Positions 52,879-62,641 are shown, counted from the stretch's first letter. The stretch is 64,000 bases of DNA from CAINVV01 sp964506325 (GCA_964506325.1 CAZDLO010000008.1:1-64000); one strand, 5' to 3'. A program made the numbers and translations. The notes: generated from the letters alone by a model not told the origin.

Positions 52879-54852
52879 TCATTGTCCTGCCGGAGACATT
52901 CTACCGGCATCAGGGGCAGACCTGGACTTTTCCTTTTCTTCCCCCACAGGTATTTTGATAGTTACCAAAGTGCCCCTTTTTAATTCACTTTGAAACGAGA
53001 TCTCACCCTTCATCTCCTTGATGATTCCAAACGATATGGAAAGACCAAGCCCTGTTCCTTTCCCGGCTTCCTTGGTGGTGTAGAAGGGCAGCATTATTTT
53101 TTCAAGTTCATCCGGCTTAATGCCTGCTCCATTGTCTTGAATCTCGATAATAATATGATTTTCAGATACATAAGTTTTGATACTGATCCTTTTTCCCATC
53201 GAAGTGCCATTGAGGGATTCAATTTCCTCGATGGCATCCTTTGAATTATTCAGGAGATTCAGGATGACCTGCTCAAACTGATAGGTATTTCCGTAGGCCA
53301 TAGGCAAAGGATCCGCTATATCTATGTTGAGTTCAATCATTTTATTTCTGAATTGTTCAGAAACCATTGAAGTGGCGTTGCCAATGCTTTCATTCACGTC
53401 GAACAGGGTGAAAATGGCATCATCCTGGCTTCGGGAAAAGACCCTTACGTGATCTATTATGTTTTTGATCCTGAAGATGTTGTCATAGATTTTTTGGGTC
53501 TTTTTCTCCAGGTAACTTTTAGGGAGGGAATCTTCCTTGGTGGCTGTCAGCAACATATTGTCAAAAAGAATGGAAAGGGTGTTGAGGGGCTGATTGATCT
53601 CATGGGCAATCCCGGTGGCCATTTCTCCGAGTGTGGTCATCCGGTCGTTGTGAATCATTTGTCTTTCCAGTTTCTTCCGGTGTGTGATGTCGTGAACTAC
53701 GATCATAAAGGCAATGGATTCTCCGTTTTTCCCCTGGATGAGCGTAGTACTCAGTTCACATGTAAAGGGGGTCATTGTTTTATTCTGAAGTTCCAGTTCT
53801 AATCCCTGGACCAGGCCATCCTCGAGGGTTTTTTCAAAAATGTCCCTGACAATACCCACCAGTTTTTTGGGAACTATCCTGAAAATATGTTTTCCGATCA
53901 GTTCATTTTCTGAATCTGACCCATAGAGTTCCATTCCTATTTCCGACACATCGGTAATAATTCCCTTCATGTCGACGATAATAATCCCCTCAGGGGAGGC
54001 ATTCAGCAAGGTGCGGTATTTTTCCTCCGACTTCATCAGGGCATCGGCTGCAGCCTTATTAAAGGTGATATCCTTGATGAAGCACAGGAACTGATTGTCG
54101 CTCAGCTTGACTCCGTGAAGGCTTACCCACCTGGTAGCCCTCTTTTTATACCTAAACGGAAGTTCGGCGTTGGCCGTTCCGGTGTTGAGGAACTTTTGAA
54201 AAAACTGATCCCATTTTTCCCTGCCTGTCTCTGGAACCTGGTCGTGGAGGGTCATTTCCTGCAATTCTTCCTTTGAAAAACCGGTGATTATACTCGCCGC
54301 ATCATTCATCTCCAGGAACCGGCCTTCCCTGTCCATGATGAAGACGCCATCCGGTGCATTCTCAAGAAAGCTTCTGAATCTGGCTTCACTGTTGTGTAAT
54401 TCGGCATTGGAGCGGGAGAGGTTCTCTTCAAACTCTTTGAGCAGGCTCAGGTCTTCCGGGTTGTTTTTCTTTTGATTGTACAGTTCAAGGAATACATTGA
54501 TCTTGCTAAGCAGGATTTTCCTGTTGATGGGCTTGAAGATATAATCGACAGCACCTGATTCATATCCCTTCAGAATTTCAACCTGGTCCTGGTAGACTGC
54601 TGTGAGAAAGATGATGGGGACAATTGATCCCGACAGTTTTTCATTGATCTTCAAAGCCAGCGTGTATCCGTTCATCTCCGGCATCTGAACGTCAAGTATG
54701 GCCAGTGCCAGTTGCTTGCCCTTAATCAGTTCCAGGGCTTTGTGTCCGCTATTGGCAGAAATAACGTTGGCTTTTGCGGATCTTAGGATGATCTCCAGGT
54801 AGGCTAAAATTTCCTTGGAGTCATCAACAATCAATATATTGGGTAGATCCAT
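52879..54852 (-). CDS. receiver-PAS-PAS histidine kinase
   Basis: A soluble 657-residue kinase: N-terminal receiver (Asp54 in LAILDVQMPEMNGYT), two PAS domains (about 160-270 and 280-400), HisKA with GIAHEINQPLNTLSIL, and a HATPase domain with NLLNNSKDAI, DNGAGIKPDE and GTGLGLSISFG. It has no membrane segment. The NtrB-like HisKA/HATPase part makes it the best candidate partner of the neighbouring NtrC-type regulator, 116 bp downstream. Confidence 0.9.
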   Translation of the reverse strand: MDLPNILIVDDSKEILAYLEIILRSAKANVISANSGHKALELIKGKQLALAILDVQMPEMNGYTLALKINEKLSGSIVPIIFLTAVYQDQVEILKGYESGAVDYIFKPINRKILLSKINVFLELYNQKKNNPEDLSLLKEFEENLSRSNAELHNSEARFRSFLENAPDGVFIMDREGRFLEMNDAASIITGFSKEELQEMTLHDQVPETGREKWDQFFQKFLNTGTANAELPFRYKKRATRWVSLHGVKLSDNQFLCFIKDITFNKAAADALMKSEEKYRTLLNASPEGIIIVDMKGIITDVSEIGMELYGSDSENELIGKHIFRIVPKKLVGIVRDIFEKTLEDGLVQGLELELQNKTMTPFTCELSTTLIQGKNGESIAFMIVVHDITHRKKLERQMIHNDRMTTLGEMATGIAHEINQPLNTLSILFDNMLLTATKEDSLPKSYLEKKTQKIYDNIFRIKNIIDHVRVFSRSQDDAIFTLFDVNESIGNATSMVSEQFRNKMIELNIDIADPLPMAYGNTYQFEQVILNLLNNSKDAIEEIESLNGTSMGKRISIKTYVSENHIIIEIQDNGAGIKPDELEKIMLPFYTTKEAGKGTGLGLSISFGIIKEMKGEISFQSELKRGTLVTIKIPVGEEKEKSRSAPDAGRMSPAGQ

Positions 54853-54916
54853 TCCTGTTGTGTAGTTTTTTGCAATTAGGCGATTTTTTCCGGATCAGGC
54901 AATAGCAACCCTCTTA

Positions 54917-56032
54917 TCAGGTAACCCGCTTTAGGGTCAGGTGAAATGTACTTCCTTTGGAAACCTCACTTTCGGCAGAAATCCTTCCGCCCTGTTTCTC
55001 TGCAAACTCCTTACAAATGATAAGTCCCAAACCGGAACTTGACTCACCTTCCGTTCCGACCCTGCTTACCTGCTCGTTGATAAGGAACAGTTTCTGAATC
55101 ATTTCCTTACTCATTCCGATACCCGTATCACTTACCGAAACCCTGATCTCTTCGTCCGAAACCGGTTGTGCGGTTATACCCACAGTCCCGCCCGGATGTG
55201 TGAATTTCAAAGCGTTGGAAACAAGGTTTCTGAAAATTGTTTCAGTCATCTTAAGGTCACATTCTACAAAATAGCTCTGCGACATGTCAAGCCTGACTGC
55301 AATGTTCTTGATTCTTGCCGATTCCATGATCGGCTCGATACTCCTGAGCACTACACGGTTCAATCCTATTTGTTCCGGCTGACAAACAAAATTTCCTCTT
55401 TTCAAAACAGACCATTCCAGCAGGTTTTCCAGCAACTGGAAAAGGCTGGATGCTGAAAGATGAAGGGTTTTGGTGATATCCTCGATTTCTGCGATGGTCA
55501 TGGTATTGATATCTTCCGCCATCACTTCAATCAACCCAAGAAAAGACCCCAGCGGTCCGCGCAGGTCATGGGCAAGTATTGTGAAAAACTTGTCTTTCTC
55601 CGCATTGCTCTGCAGCAGTATCTCATTCTTCAGGATATTTTCGGCTTCGACTATCTTCCGGCCGGTAATATCATTGACCGTTGTGATAAAGAAAAGAGGA
55701 TTCCCCTCTTTGTCCCTGTAAAGAAGTGTATGTATATCGACCCAGATGACAGAGCCATTCTTGTGGAAGTATCTTTTTTCCCACCTGGCTGATTGTTTTT
55801 CCCCGGCCAGAATTTCTTCAATTAATGACTGGTTGTAGGCTATATCATCCGGGTGGGTGAAGTTTTCCCATTTACTGTTTTTCAATTCACCGACAGTATA
55901 TCCGATCAGATCGCAAAAGGCAGAGTTGGCATTCAACCTGCCGTCGAAAGAAGTGATTGACATTCCAACAACAGAATTCTCAAATAGTGTTCTGAAGATT
56001 TCGTTTCCTTCTATTTCATTTAAAATATCCAT
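54917..56032 (-). CDS. PAS histidine kinase
   Basis: A soluble kinase of 371 residues from the ATG at 56032; the frame opens with TTG at 56062. It has a PAS/PAC sensor (about 15-135; FENSVVGMSITSFDG and SVIWVDIHTLLYRDKEGNP), HisKA with TILAHDLRGPLGSFLGLI, and HATPase (NLVSNALKFTHPGG, SDTGIGMSKEM, SSGLGLIICKEF). It is the middle kinase of three on the minus strand, 64 bp before the next. No regulator domain is fused. Confidence 0.88.
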   Translation of the reverse strand: MDILNEIEGNEIFRTLFENSVVGMSITSFDGRLNANSAFCDLIGYTVGELKNSKWENFTHPDDIAYNQSLIEEILAGEKQSARWEKRYFHKNGSVIWVDIHTLLYRDKEGNPLFFITTVNDITGRKIVEAENILKNEILLQSNAEKDKFFTILAHDLRGPLGSFLGLIEVMAEDINTMTIAEIEDITKTLHLSASSLFQLLENLLEWSVLKRGNFVCQPEQIGLNRVVLRSIEPIMESARIKNIAVRLDMSQSYFVECDLKMTETIFRNLVSNALKFTHPGGTVGITAQPVSDEEIRVSVSDTGIGMSKEMIQKLFLINEQVSRVGTEGESSSGLGLIICKEFAEKQGGRISAESEVSKGSTFHLTLKRVT

Positions 56033-56162
56033 AAATTCAGGATCAATTATTTTATTTAGCAAACCTGCACACCCGACTGGTCCATGTGTACCATTATTCC
56101 GGTCCGTTAGAGTTTGCTGATGTATTCCCTTGCTTCCGGTCCTGCCATGAGTGGATCTTTAT

Positions 56163-58838
56163 TCAGGAATCTGATTTTTGTAGGTTTTTTTCATTGACAG
56201 GTAACCTTATAATAAAAGCAGTTCCATTTCCCTTCCGGGAAGAGAGGGATATTTCCCCGCCCAGCAGGGTGACAATCCCTTTCACTATTGCCAGTCCCAA
56301 ACCGCTTCCCTGGTAAGTCCGGGTAGAAGAAAAGTCCTCCTGCATAAATGAATCAAAAACCGATTCCTGCACTGCTTCCGTAATCCCAATCCCTGTATCT
56401 TTGACACTTAGCAAAACCTGGTTGTTTTCACGGGTTAGCCCGATGGTGATGGTTCCTTCCTCCGTGAATTTAATGGAATTGCCTAACAGGTGGTTCAATA
56501 TTTTCCGGATCAGTTCGTAATCAGAAAAAATTGTTAATTGGCCCAGTTCTTCAGGAATAACGGTTGTGACAGCTATATTTTTAACCAGGCCATGGTCCGC
56601 AAACTCCCGGGTAACTTTCATAATAAGTTCGGTAATATTGAAAGGGACAAGGTGGATCTCCTGGTTGCCTGTTACAAGCATGGAAATGTCGAGGTAGTCA
56701 TCAATGGTCTGTATCAATCTTTCACTGCTTTCCTGGACAACAGACAAATATTTGTTTTTTTCTTCCAGGGAGAGGTTCTCATTGGCAATAATCTCCCCGA
56801 AGCCGATAATGCCGTTCAGCGGCGTCCTGATTTCGTGGGAAATATTGTTCATGAAAGCAGTCTTTAGCCTGTTGCTTGCTTCAGCTTTGATACTGGCTTC
56901 TGAGAGCGATTTCTCAATGGTGATTTTTTCCAGTACGCTGGCCATCATGCCGGTGAAGATTTTAAGCAGTGAAACTTCAGAGTCTGCCCATTTCCGGTAT
57001 TCTTTCAACGACTCAAAGCCAACAAATCCCAGGCAATTTTTTTGGGAGATCATTGGAATGGTAATGGCTGTTTTGATTCCCATTAATTCAAACAGGCGAC
57101 TTACCTGGCTTTGGGGATCATGACTCTTCAGGTTTTCAACCATAGTTGTTACCCCCTTGATATGGAGATTGTACCACTCTTCTATTATACTGAGCGGTAG
57201 TCCCTGCCGTACGCTGATCCTGGATGGCATGCCAGGACTGCACCATTCATATGAATTTGTAAGTGTCTTATTTTCTGTATCATAAAGAAATATACAACAT
57301 CTCTCTACCCCGATGTAACTGCCGATTTGTTCCAGTGAGTCGTTGATCACATGGTCTGTTTCGGTGGTTGAAATCTGGATGAAGTTGGATGCCAGTTGCA
57401 TCAGGATACGCTGAAAACCTGACTGGTACAAAAGGTCTTGTTTCATTTCATGGGATTCTGAAACATCACGCACAATGACAAGGGCACTGTTTGTGTCGAG
57501 CCGTGAAATACGTGTTTCATAATATTTCAGTGTTCCCGGGAAATTCATCTCATACTCAAATGTTGTTAATTCACTGGAATTCAGACAGCTTGTCAGCATT
57601 TCCATGAGGATGTCTGCCTCTTCCTGGTTGAAGAGCTCTTGCAGGGAAGCACCAAGGACTTCGTCTTTGTTCAAAAAAAGATTCTGTGAATCAGGAACAT
57701 AAAAATCAGTAAATATCCCTTTGTGGTCGATGACAAACAACATGTCAGGCATGGCATGGATGACGGTATCCAGTTTTGATGCAGTCGATTTTCGTTCCTG
57801 TTCCTTGTTGATCAGGTCCGAAATATCTTTGATGACAACAAGTTTCCCCTGTTTAATTTTTTCGGAATTTTCAAGTTCCAGTATATGAATGTTGTAATAG
57901 TACCTCTCTCCGTTGATAATTTGGTCCAGGTCAAGGACCCCCTGTTGATTCCCCTCCGTTAATCCAAACAGTTCGGGCCAGTGGTCCTGCAATTCCCGGG
58001 CCGATTTTCCCAGGTCGCGTCTTGTTAAATTCAGTTTCCTGCCAATGGCCGGATTAAAATCCACAATCCGGTTGCTATGATCAAACACCAGCACTCCGTC
58101 TTGTATCTTCTCAAAAAGTATGGATCTGGCAATTGGCTGAAGATCAAAGAGTTTATAATTTGATAATGCTATAAATACCACAATCCCGGTTAGTGTAAAG
58201 GTGAACGAGACCGGGTCAATGCCGTAAGGCACGAGATGGAGCTGGTACGCAAGGTAGCCAGCGAACGGGAAAAGCGTTGCCAGTATCAGAAACAGGATTT
58301 GTTTTCTGAAGATTGATACTGAATTTTTCACCATCCTGCCCAGAAAAAACAACGACAACAGCATGGTCAGAATCACATATCCCTGGTGGATATAATACCA
58401 GAAAGCCGGTACGAAGGAAAACGCCGGGAACGGACCCGAAAGATTCATGCTCTCTTCATAGTAAAAGTAGTGGTGGTATTCATTGGTGAATACCATTACA
58501 ACAGTGATTACCGGAATCAGCAGAATCAGCGATTGATTCCACCAGGTAAGCCATTTCCCCTTCCCCGAAAACTGGAGGACAAACATCAGGACGCAGGATG
58601 AAAGAAATGCTATCCCAAAATATTCCAACCGGTAGAACCAGACTACCTCTTCCAGGTTCCTGACCGATAATTCAAATGAATAAAAGAAGGAATAGACTGC
58701 ATTGGCCCAGAAGATCAGGGTTGCATACCTGGTTTGTGCGGAGTAATATTTGAACCTGAGCAAAAAACCCAACATCAGCATGATGAGGAAAGAGGAAAAT
58801 GAGATCAGGGCATATGGATTGAAGTGGAAAGGTGTCAA
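56163..58838 (-). CDS. 7TM-PAS-PAS-GAF histidine kinase
   Basis: A membrane kinase of 891 residues. Seven hydrophobic helices (about 10-230) form a 7TM histidine-kinase N-terminal module. Two PAS domains (about 245-340 and 350-465), a GAF domain (about 480-620), HisKA with NNISHEIRTPLNGIIGF and HATPase (LLGNSIKFTEEG, VKDTGIGI, GSGLGLAIVKGI) follow. The start is TTG at 58838; no in-frame ATG precedes the first helix. It is likely the membrane input for the relay controlling the fibre genes, by position. Confidence 0.88.
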   Translation of the reverse strand: MTPFHFNPYALISFSSFLIMLMLGFLLRFKYYSAQTRYATLIFWANAVYSFFYSFELSVRNLEEVVWFYRLEYFGIAFLSSCVLMFVLQFSGKGKWLTWWNQSLILLIPVITVVMVFTNEYHHYFYYEESMNLSGPFPAFSFVPAFWYYIHQGYVILTMLLSLFFLGRMVKNSVSIFRKQILFLILATLFPFAGYLAYQLHLVPYGIDPVSFTFTLTGIVVFIALSNYKLFDLQPIARSILFEKIQDGVLVFDHSNRIVDFNPAIGRKLNLTRRDLGKSARELQDHWPELFGLTEGNQQGVLDLDQIINGERYYYNIHILELENSEKIKQGKLVVIKDISDLINKEQERKSTASKLDTVIHAMPDMLFVIDHKGIFTDFYVPDSQNLFLNKDEVLGASLQELFNQEEADILMEMLTSCLNSSELTTFEYEMNFPGTLKYYETRISRLDTNSALVIVRDVSESHEMKQDLLYQSGFQRILMQLASNFIQISTTETDHVINDSLEQIGSYIGVERCCIFLYDTENKTLTNSYEWCSPGMPSRISVRQGLPLSIIEEWYNLHIKGVTTMVENLKSHDPQSQVSRLFELMGIKTAITIPMISQKNCLGFVGFESLKEYRKWADSEVSLLKIFTGMMASVLEKITIEKSLSEASIKAEASNRLKTAFMNNISHEIRTPLNGIIGFGEIIANENLSLEEKNKYLSVVQESSERLIQTIDDYLDISMLVTGNQEIHLVPFNITELIMKVTREFADHGLVKNIAVTTVIPEELGQLTIFSDYELIRKILNHLLGNSIKFTEEGTITIGLTRENNQVLLSVKDTGIGITEAVQESVFDSFMQEDFSSTRTYQGSGLGLAIVKGIVTLLGGEISLSSRKGNGTAFIIRLPVNEKNLQKSDS

Positions 58839-59004
58839 TGGAATCAGGTTTTTGTTAACAATAATTTGGTTAAATTACAAAAAAATCTATTTGTCATAAA
58901 AAATGGTGCATTTTGAACTGAAATTTTCTGAATTGATTAAGGTCAGGACAAAAAATGACAAAAGATAAATGCAAGCATCATTAGGTATCTCACGACAGAT
59001 TCCT

Positions 59005-59012
59005 TATTTTTG
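59005..59012 (+). promoter_or_regulatory. -7 promoter box for pta
   Basis: TATTTTTG matches TAnnTTTG, 41 bp before the ATG at 59054. It lies in the 215-bp divergent region facing the 7TM kinase. Confidence 0.5.
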
Positions 59013-59053
59013 TACTTTTAAACGGGATAGTTCAAAAATTAAATATTGCATCT

Positions 59054-60064
59054 ATGGATTTACTTCAAAAAATCATCGAGAACGCTGTAAGGCTTCAGAA
59101 TCACATAGTTTTGCCTGAGGGTGCTGAGATCCGCACACTAAAGGCAGCAGCCCGGATTCTTGAAGAAAAGATTGCCAGGATTACTTTGCTGGGCAATAAA
59201 TCCGTTATAGAAGCGGCAGCTGAAAAGGAAGGGATATCAATTGCCGGTGCCCGGATTATTGATCCTGCAACTGATGAAAGCCGTGAAAAGTATGCCGGAA
59301 TGATGGTGGAGATCAGGAAAAGCAAGGGGTTGACCATCGGGAAAGCATTTGAACTGCTTAATGATCCGCTCTATTTTGGCGTGATGATGATCAAGGCGGG
59401 GGATGCCGACGGCGAAGTTGCAGGAGCCATTAATGCCACAGGTGATGTACTCAGGCCTGCTTTTCAGTATGTCAAAACTTTGCCGGGCGTAACGGTAGTG
59501 TCCGGATTGTTTTTCATGATTTTTAAGGATAAGAATATCGGTGACAACGGCATGCTTGTTTTTGCCGATTGTGCTGTCATGCCCGACCCAAACGCTGCAC
59601 AGCTTGCAGAAATCGCTGTATCCACTGCTGCATCCGCTTTGGCAATCGCCAACATCGAACCGCGTGTCGCCATGCTCTCCTTCTCGACGAAAGGTAGTGC
59701 CCAGCATGAACTTGTTGACAAGGTTGTGGAGGCAACAAAAATTGCCAAAGGGATGAATCCGGACTTGTTGATTGATGGTGAAATGCAGCTGGATGCTGCA
59801 CTGGTGCCGGAAGTCGGGCAATTGAAATCGCCGGGAAGTAAAGTGGCTGGAAGGGCCAATGTATTGGTTTTTCCGGGCCTTGAATCCGGGAATATCGGAT
59901 ACAAGCTGGTCCAGAGACTCGCAGGAGCTGAAGCTATTGGCCCGGTATTGCAAGGAATGGCAGCGCCGATCAATGACCTCTCAAGAGGATGCTCTGTGAG
60001 CGATATTGTAAACATGGTTGCTATTACAGCGAACCAGGCAGGTGAGAAAAAGAAAGAAGGCTGA
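59054..60064 (+). CDS. pta: phosphate acetyltransferase (phosphotransacetylase)
   Basis: Transfers the acetyl group of acetyl-CoA to phosphate. The protein is 336 residues, a single catalytic domain without the N-terminal regulatory domains of long Pta. Characteristic stretches are KTLPGVTVVSGLFFMIF, FADCAVMPDPNAAQLAEIA, ALLSFSTKGSA-type (MLSFSTKGSAQHELVDKV) and the C-terminal FPGLESGNIGYKLVQRLAGA. It works with AckA two genes downstream for acetate and ATP. A phosphate butyryltransferase role is less likely, because a separate Ptb is present. Confidence 0.92.
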   Translation: MDLLQKIIENAVRLQNHIVLPEGAEIRTLKAAARILEEKIARITLLGNKSVIEAAAEKEGISIAGARIIDPATDESREKYAGMMVEIRKSKGLTIGKAFELLNDPLYFGVMMIKAGDADGEVAGAINATGDVLRPAFQYVKTLPGVTVVSGLFFMIFKDKNIGDNGMLVFADCAVMPDPNAAQLAEIAVSTAASALAIANIEPRVAMLSFSTKGSAQHELVDKVVEATKIAKGMNPDLLIDGEMQLDAALVPEVGQLKSPGSKVAGRANVLVFPGLESGNIGYKLVQRLAGAEAIGPVLQGMAAPINDLSRGCSVSDIVNMVAITANQAGEKKKEG

Positions 60065-60142
60065 CATAATTCATGTATCCTGCTAAATAAATCCAGACAC
60101 AAATATTTACCTTTCAATTCCCAAATAAAAATTTGAACTCAC

Positions 60143-61120
60143 ATGGAAGAGTTGATTATCGAACCAATTGAAGAATTCGGCCTGAGCAAAAAAAATCAGC
60201 AGCGGACGCTGTTTTCCAGGATCGGCATCATTGGCTGCGGAAAAGATGGCCAGAACATCGCCCGGATTGCCAGTGCCTATGGCATCGAAGTGATTTTCAT
60301 TGAATTATCCCAGGACCGGATCGACAATGCTTACGAGCAGCTTGCAAAAGTCCTCGACCGGCGCATAGAGAACTGGGGTATGACCCATGGCGAAAAGAAA
60401 TTGATCCTTTCCCGGATCCGGGGAAGCATGGATTACCATGACCTTAAGGACTGCGATTTTGTGATTGAGGCCATCCGCGCCGAATCAAGTGCAAGGAAGA
60501 TTACCGAGCGTAAAGAGGTTTTCAGGAAAGTTGAAAAGGTTGTTAGTTCTGATTGCATCATAGCGACAAATTCAACAACCATCATTATTACCGAGCTGGC
60601 ATCGGAGCTGCAGTACAAAGAGCGGTGTGTGAGCCTTCATTTCTTTGTTCAGTCGCCGGATGCAAAAATTTGTGAGGTGGTAAAGGGCTTGTATACGTCT
60701 GATGCAGTGTATGAGCGGGTTCTTACTTTTGTCAAACTTGTTAACAGGCAGGCCATTCCTGTTGAGGAATCTGCCGGACTTATCTCCATCAGGCTTTACA
60801 TGGCTTTGCTGAATGAAGCGTGTGAGGTATTACTGGAAGGAGTCAGTTCCATGTCAAATATTGATACAGTCTGGAAGATCGGTTTTGGCATGCGTTTCGG
60901 ACCCTTTGAACTGGCGGATATTTTGGGAATTGACAAGGTTAACCGCTGGATGGAAAATCTCTATTCTGAATTCGGTGACCCCATGTATATGCCATCACCA
61001 GTGATTAAAAAGCTTAACAGGGCCAAAAGGTTTGGTAAGCATGTCTGCTGTGGCTTCTACAAATATGATGGGAAAGGCAATATCATTGGGTCTACCCCGC
61101 TGACATCCGAACGAATCTGA
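60143..61120 (+). CDS. 3-hydroxyacyl-CoA dehydrogenase-family protein with altered active site
   Basis: A 325-residue protein with the two-domain 3-hydroxyacyl-CoA dehydrogenase fold. The NAD motif is GIIGCGKDGQNIA (about 28-40). The catalytic histidine and glutamate are seen in LHFFVQSPDAKICEVV, but the usual HFFNPVP is changed. The conserved Asn of GFxVNR is Ile here (GLISIRLY). It may act on a different substrate or have lost activity. It lies between pta and ackA, 78 bp after pta. A TACCTTTC box at 60108 could be an internal promoter. Confidence 0.8.
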   Translation: MEELIIEPIEEFGLSKKNQQRTLFSRIGIIGCGKDGQNIARIASAYGIEVIFIELSQDRIDNAYEQLAKVLDRRIENWGMTHGEKKLILSRIRGSMDYHDLKDCDFVIEAIRAESSARKITERKEVFRKVEKVVSSDCIIATNSTTIIITELASELQYKERCVSLHFFVQSPDAKICEVVKGLYTSDAVYERVLTFVKLVNRQAIPVEESAGLISIRLYMALLNEACEVLLEGVSSMSNIDTVWKIGFGMRFGPFELADILGIDKVNRWMENLYSEFGDPMYMPSPVIKKLNRAKRFGKHVCCGFYKYDGKGNIIGSTPLTSERI

Positions 61121-61180
61121 TACTGTGCCGGGGAACAGTCATCCCTGGTAACAGCCTTAAAACAAATAATAGACTCTTGA

Positions 61181-61285
61181 AATACCCATAAGTAAGCTTT
61201 CACACAAACCGGAAATGAAAACATGGGTATTAGATTCGCTGAACTTCGTTTCCTTTCGGCAACTTAAAAACAATATTATAAACGC
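61181..61285 (+). ncRNA. conserved 105-nt structured leader, ackA copy
   Basis: It aligns end to end with the iolG leader. The stem AATACCCAT (61181-61189) pairs perfectly with ATGGGTATT (61223-61231), enclosing a 33-nt loop. CCGGAAA in the loop (61209-61215) can pair with TTTCGG (61254-61259) beyond the stem, giving a possible pseudoknot. The block TTCGCTGAACTTCGTTTCC is identical in both copies. The family is unrecognised. Confidence 0.55.
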
Positions 61286-61289
61286 ATGA
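61215..61289 (+). CDS. 24-codon upstream ORF overlapping the ackA start
   Basis: The frame begins MKTWVLDSLNFVS and ends in a TGA overlapping the ackA ATG (ATGA). Length, position and most central codons equal those of the iolG upstream ORF. It may encode a leader peptide coupling translation to ackA. Confidence 0.5.
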   Translation: MKTWVLDSLNFVSFRQLKNNIINA

Positions 61290-62491
61290 AAATATTAGTA
61301 CTTAATTGTGGCAGCTCTTCCATCAAATATCAATTTTTTGCATTGGATGATAATAGACTGATAGCTAAGGGTATAGTAGAGAAGATCGGTATGAAGGGTT
61401 CCTTTCTCAAACATGAAAAGGAGAACGGTCAGAAAGTCATGTTCGAGGGAGAAATCCTGGACCATAAAATTGGAATTGAATATATTCTTGGGGTCCTTTC
61501 CAGTGCCAAACACGGATGCATCAAGACCCTGGAAGAGATAAGTGCAGTGGGCCACAGGGTTGTGCACGGTGGTGAATTTTTCACGGAAAGCAAGCTGGTA
61601 AATGATGAAGTAATCCAGGCCCTGGAAAGATATACAGAACTGGCACCTCTGCACAATCCGCCGAACCTCAAAGGAATTTACGGAATACAGTCCCTGATTC
61701 CTACCATACCACAGGTTGCTGTTTTTGATACGGCCTTTCATACCAGTATGCCAAATTATGCCTACATGTACGCTATTCCGTATGCACTCTATAAAAAATA
61801 TGGAATCAGGCGATACGGTTTTCACGGGACCAGCCACAGGTACGTGTATGCCAGGGCCTGCGAAATTCTTGGTGTCAAGGCCCAGGGGCTGAAAATTGTG
61901 ACTTGTCACCTTGGAAACGGTGCATCTGTATGTGCCATCAAGGATGGGATTTCAGTGGATACCTCCATGGGATTTACCCCGGTTGAGGGCCTCATCATGG
62001 GATCCCGGTCTGGCGACATAGACATGGGTGCAGTAACCTTTATTATGGACAAGGAAAAAATCGGCACCAAATCGGCCTCCGTACTTTTCAACAAACATTC
62101 AGGACTCTTGGGTATCAGCGGCACCTCCTCTGATATGCGTGAAATACGGGAAGCCGCCAACAAAGGTGACGAGCGCAGTATGCTGGCAATCAAGATGTTT
62201 GACTACAGAATCAAAAAATACATTGGTGCCTATGCCGCTGCAATGGGCGGGATTGACCTGCTGATATTTACAGGTGGGATAGGGGAGAATTCTGACAGTA
62301 CCCGGACAGGTGTTTGTGAAGGGCTTGAATTCCTGGGAATAGACCTCGATGAACAGGTAAACACCGGTTTAAGGAGCAGGGAAACAACTATCAGCAAGAA
62401 AGATGCAAGGGTAAAAGTCATGGTAGTTCCTACCAATGAGGAACTTATGATAGCCGTTGATACACAGAGGATCATTGGTGGGAAGGGATAA
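61286..62491 (+). CDS. ackA: acetate kinase
   Basis: Makes acetate and ATP from acetyl phosphate and ADP. The 401-residue protein shows the full ASKHA pattern: NCGSSSIKYQFF (phosphate loop), VGHRVVHGGE, DTAFHTSMP, YGFHGTSHRYV (catalytic His), HLGNGASVCAI and FTGGIGENS. Length is normal. It pairs with pta upstream. The unusual feature is the leader: a structured 105-nt element with an upstream ORF coupled to its start. Confidence 0.96.
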   Translation: MKILVLNCGSSSIKYQFFALDDNRLIAKGIVEKIGMKGSFLKHEKENGQKVMFEGEILDHKIGIEYILGVLSSAKHGCIKTLEEISAVGHRVVHGGEFFTESKLVNDEVIQALERYTELAPLHNPPNLKGIYGIQSLIPTIPQVAVFDTAFHTSMPNYAYMYAIPYALYKKYGIRRYGFHGTSHRYVYARACEILGVKAQGLKIVTCHLGNGASVCAIKDGISVDTSMGFTPVEGLIMGSRSGDIDMGAVTFIMDKEKIGTKSASVLFNKHSGLLGISGTSSDMREIREAANKGDERSMLAIKMFDYRIKKYIGAYAAAMGGIDLLIFTGGIGENSDSTRTGVCEGLEFLGIDLDEQVNTGLRSRETTISKKDARVKVMVVPTNEELMIAVDTQRIIGGKG

Positions 62492-62555
62492 CCCATGCAC
62501 CAGGCATTTATTGATCCGGCTGAACGGGAATGAATCAGGCAGAGCAATTATGTAT

Positions 62556-62563
62556 TACCTTTG
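62556..62563 (+). promoter_or_regulatory. -7 promoter box for ptb-buk
   Basis: TACCTTTG matches TAnnTTTG, 78 bp before the ptb ATG; a short ATTCATC direct-repeat run lies between them. Confidence 0.5.
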
Positions 62564-62641
62564 TATTAGGAAGGAATCATAATTCATCATTCATCATTCA
62601 TTACCGTTTTCTTTCCCTTTTAAGACTTAATTTTTATACTG

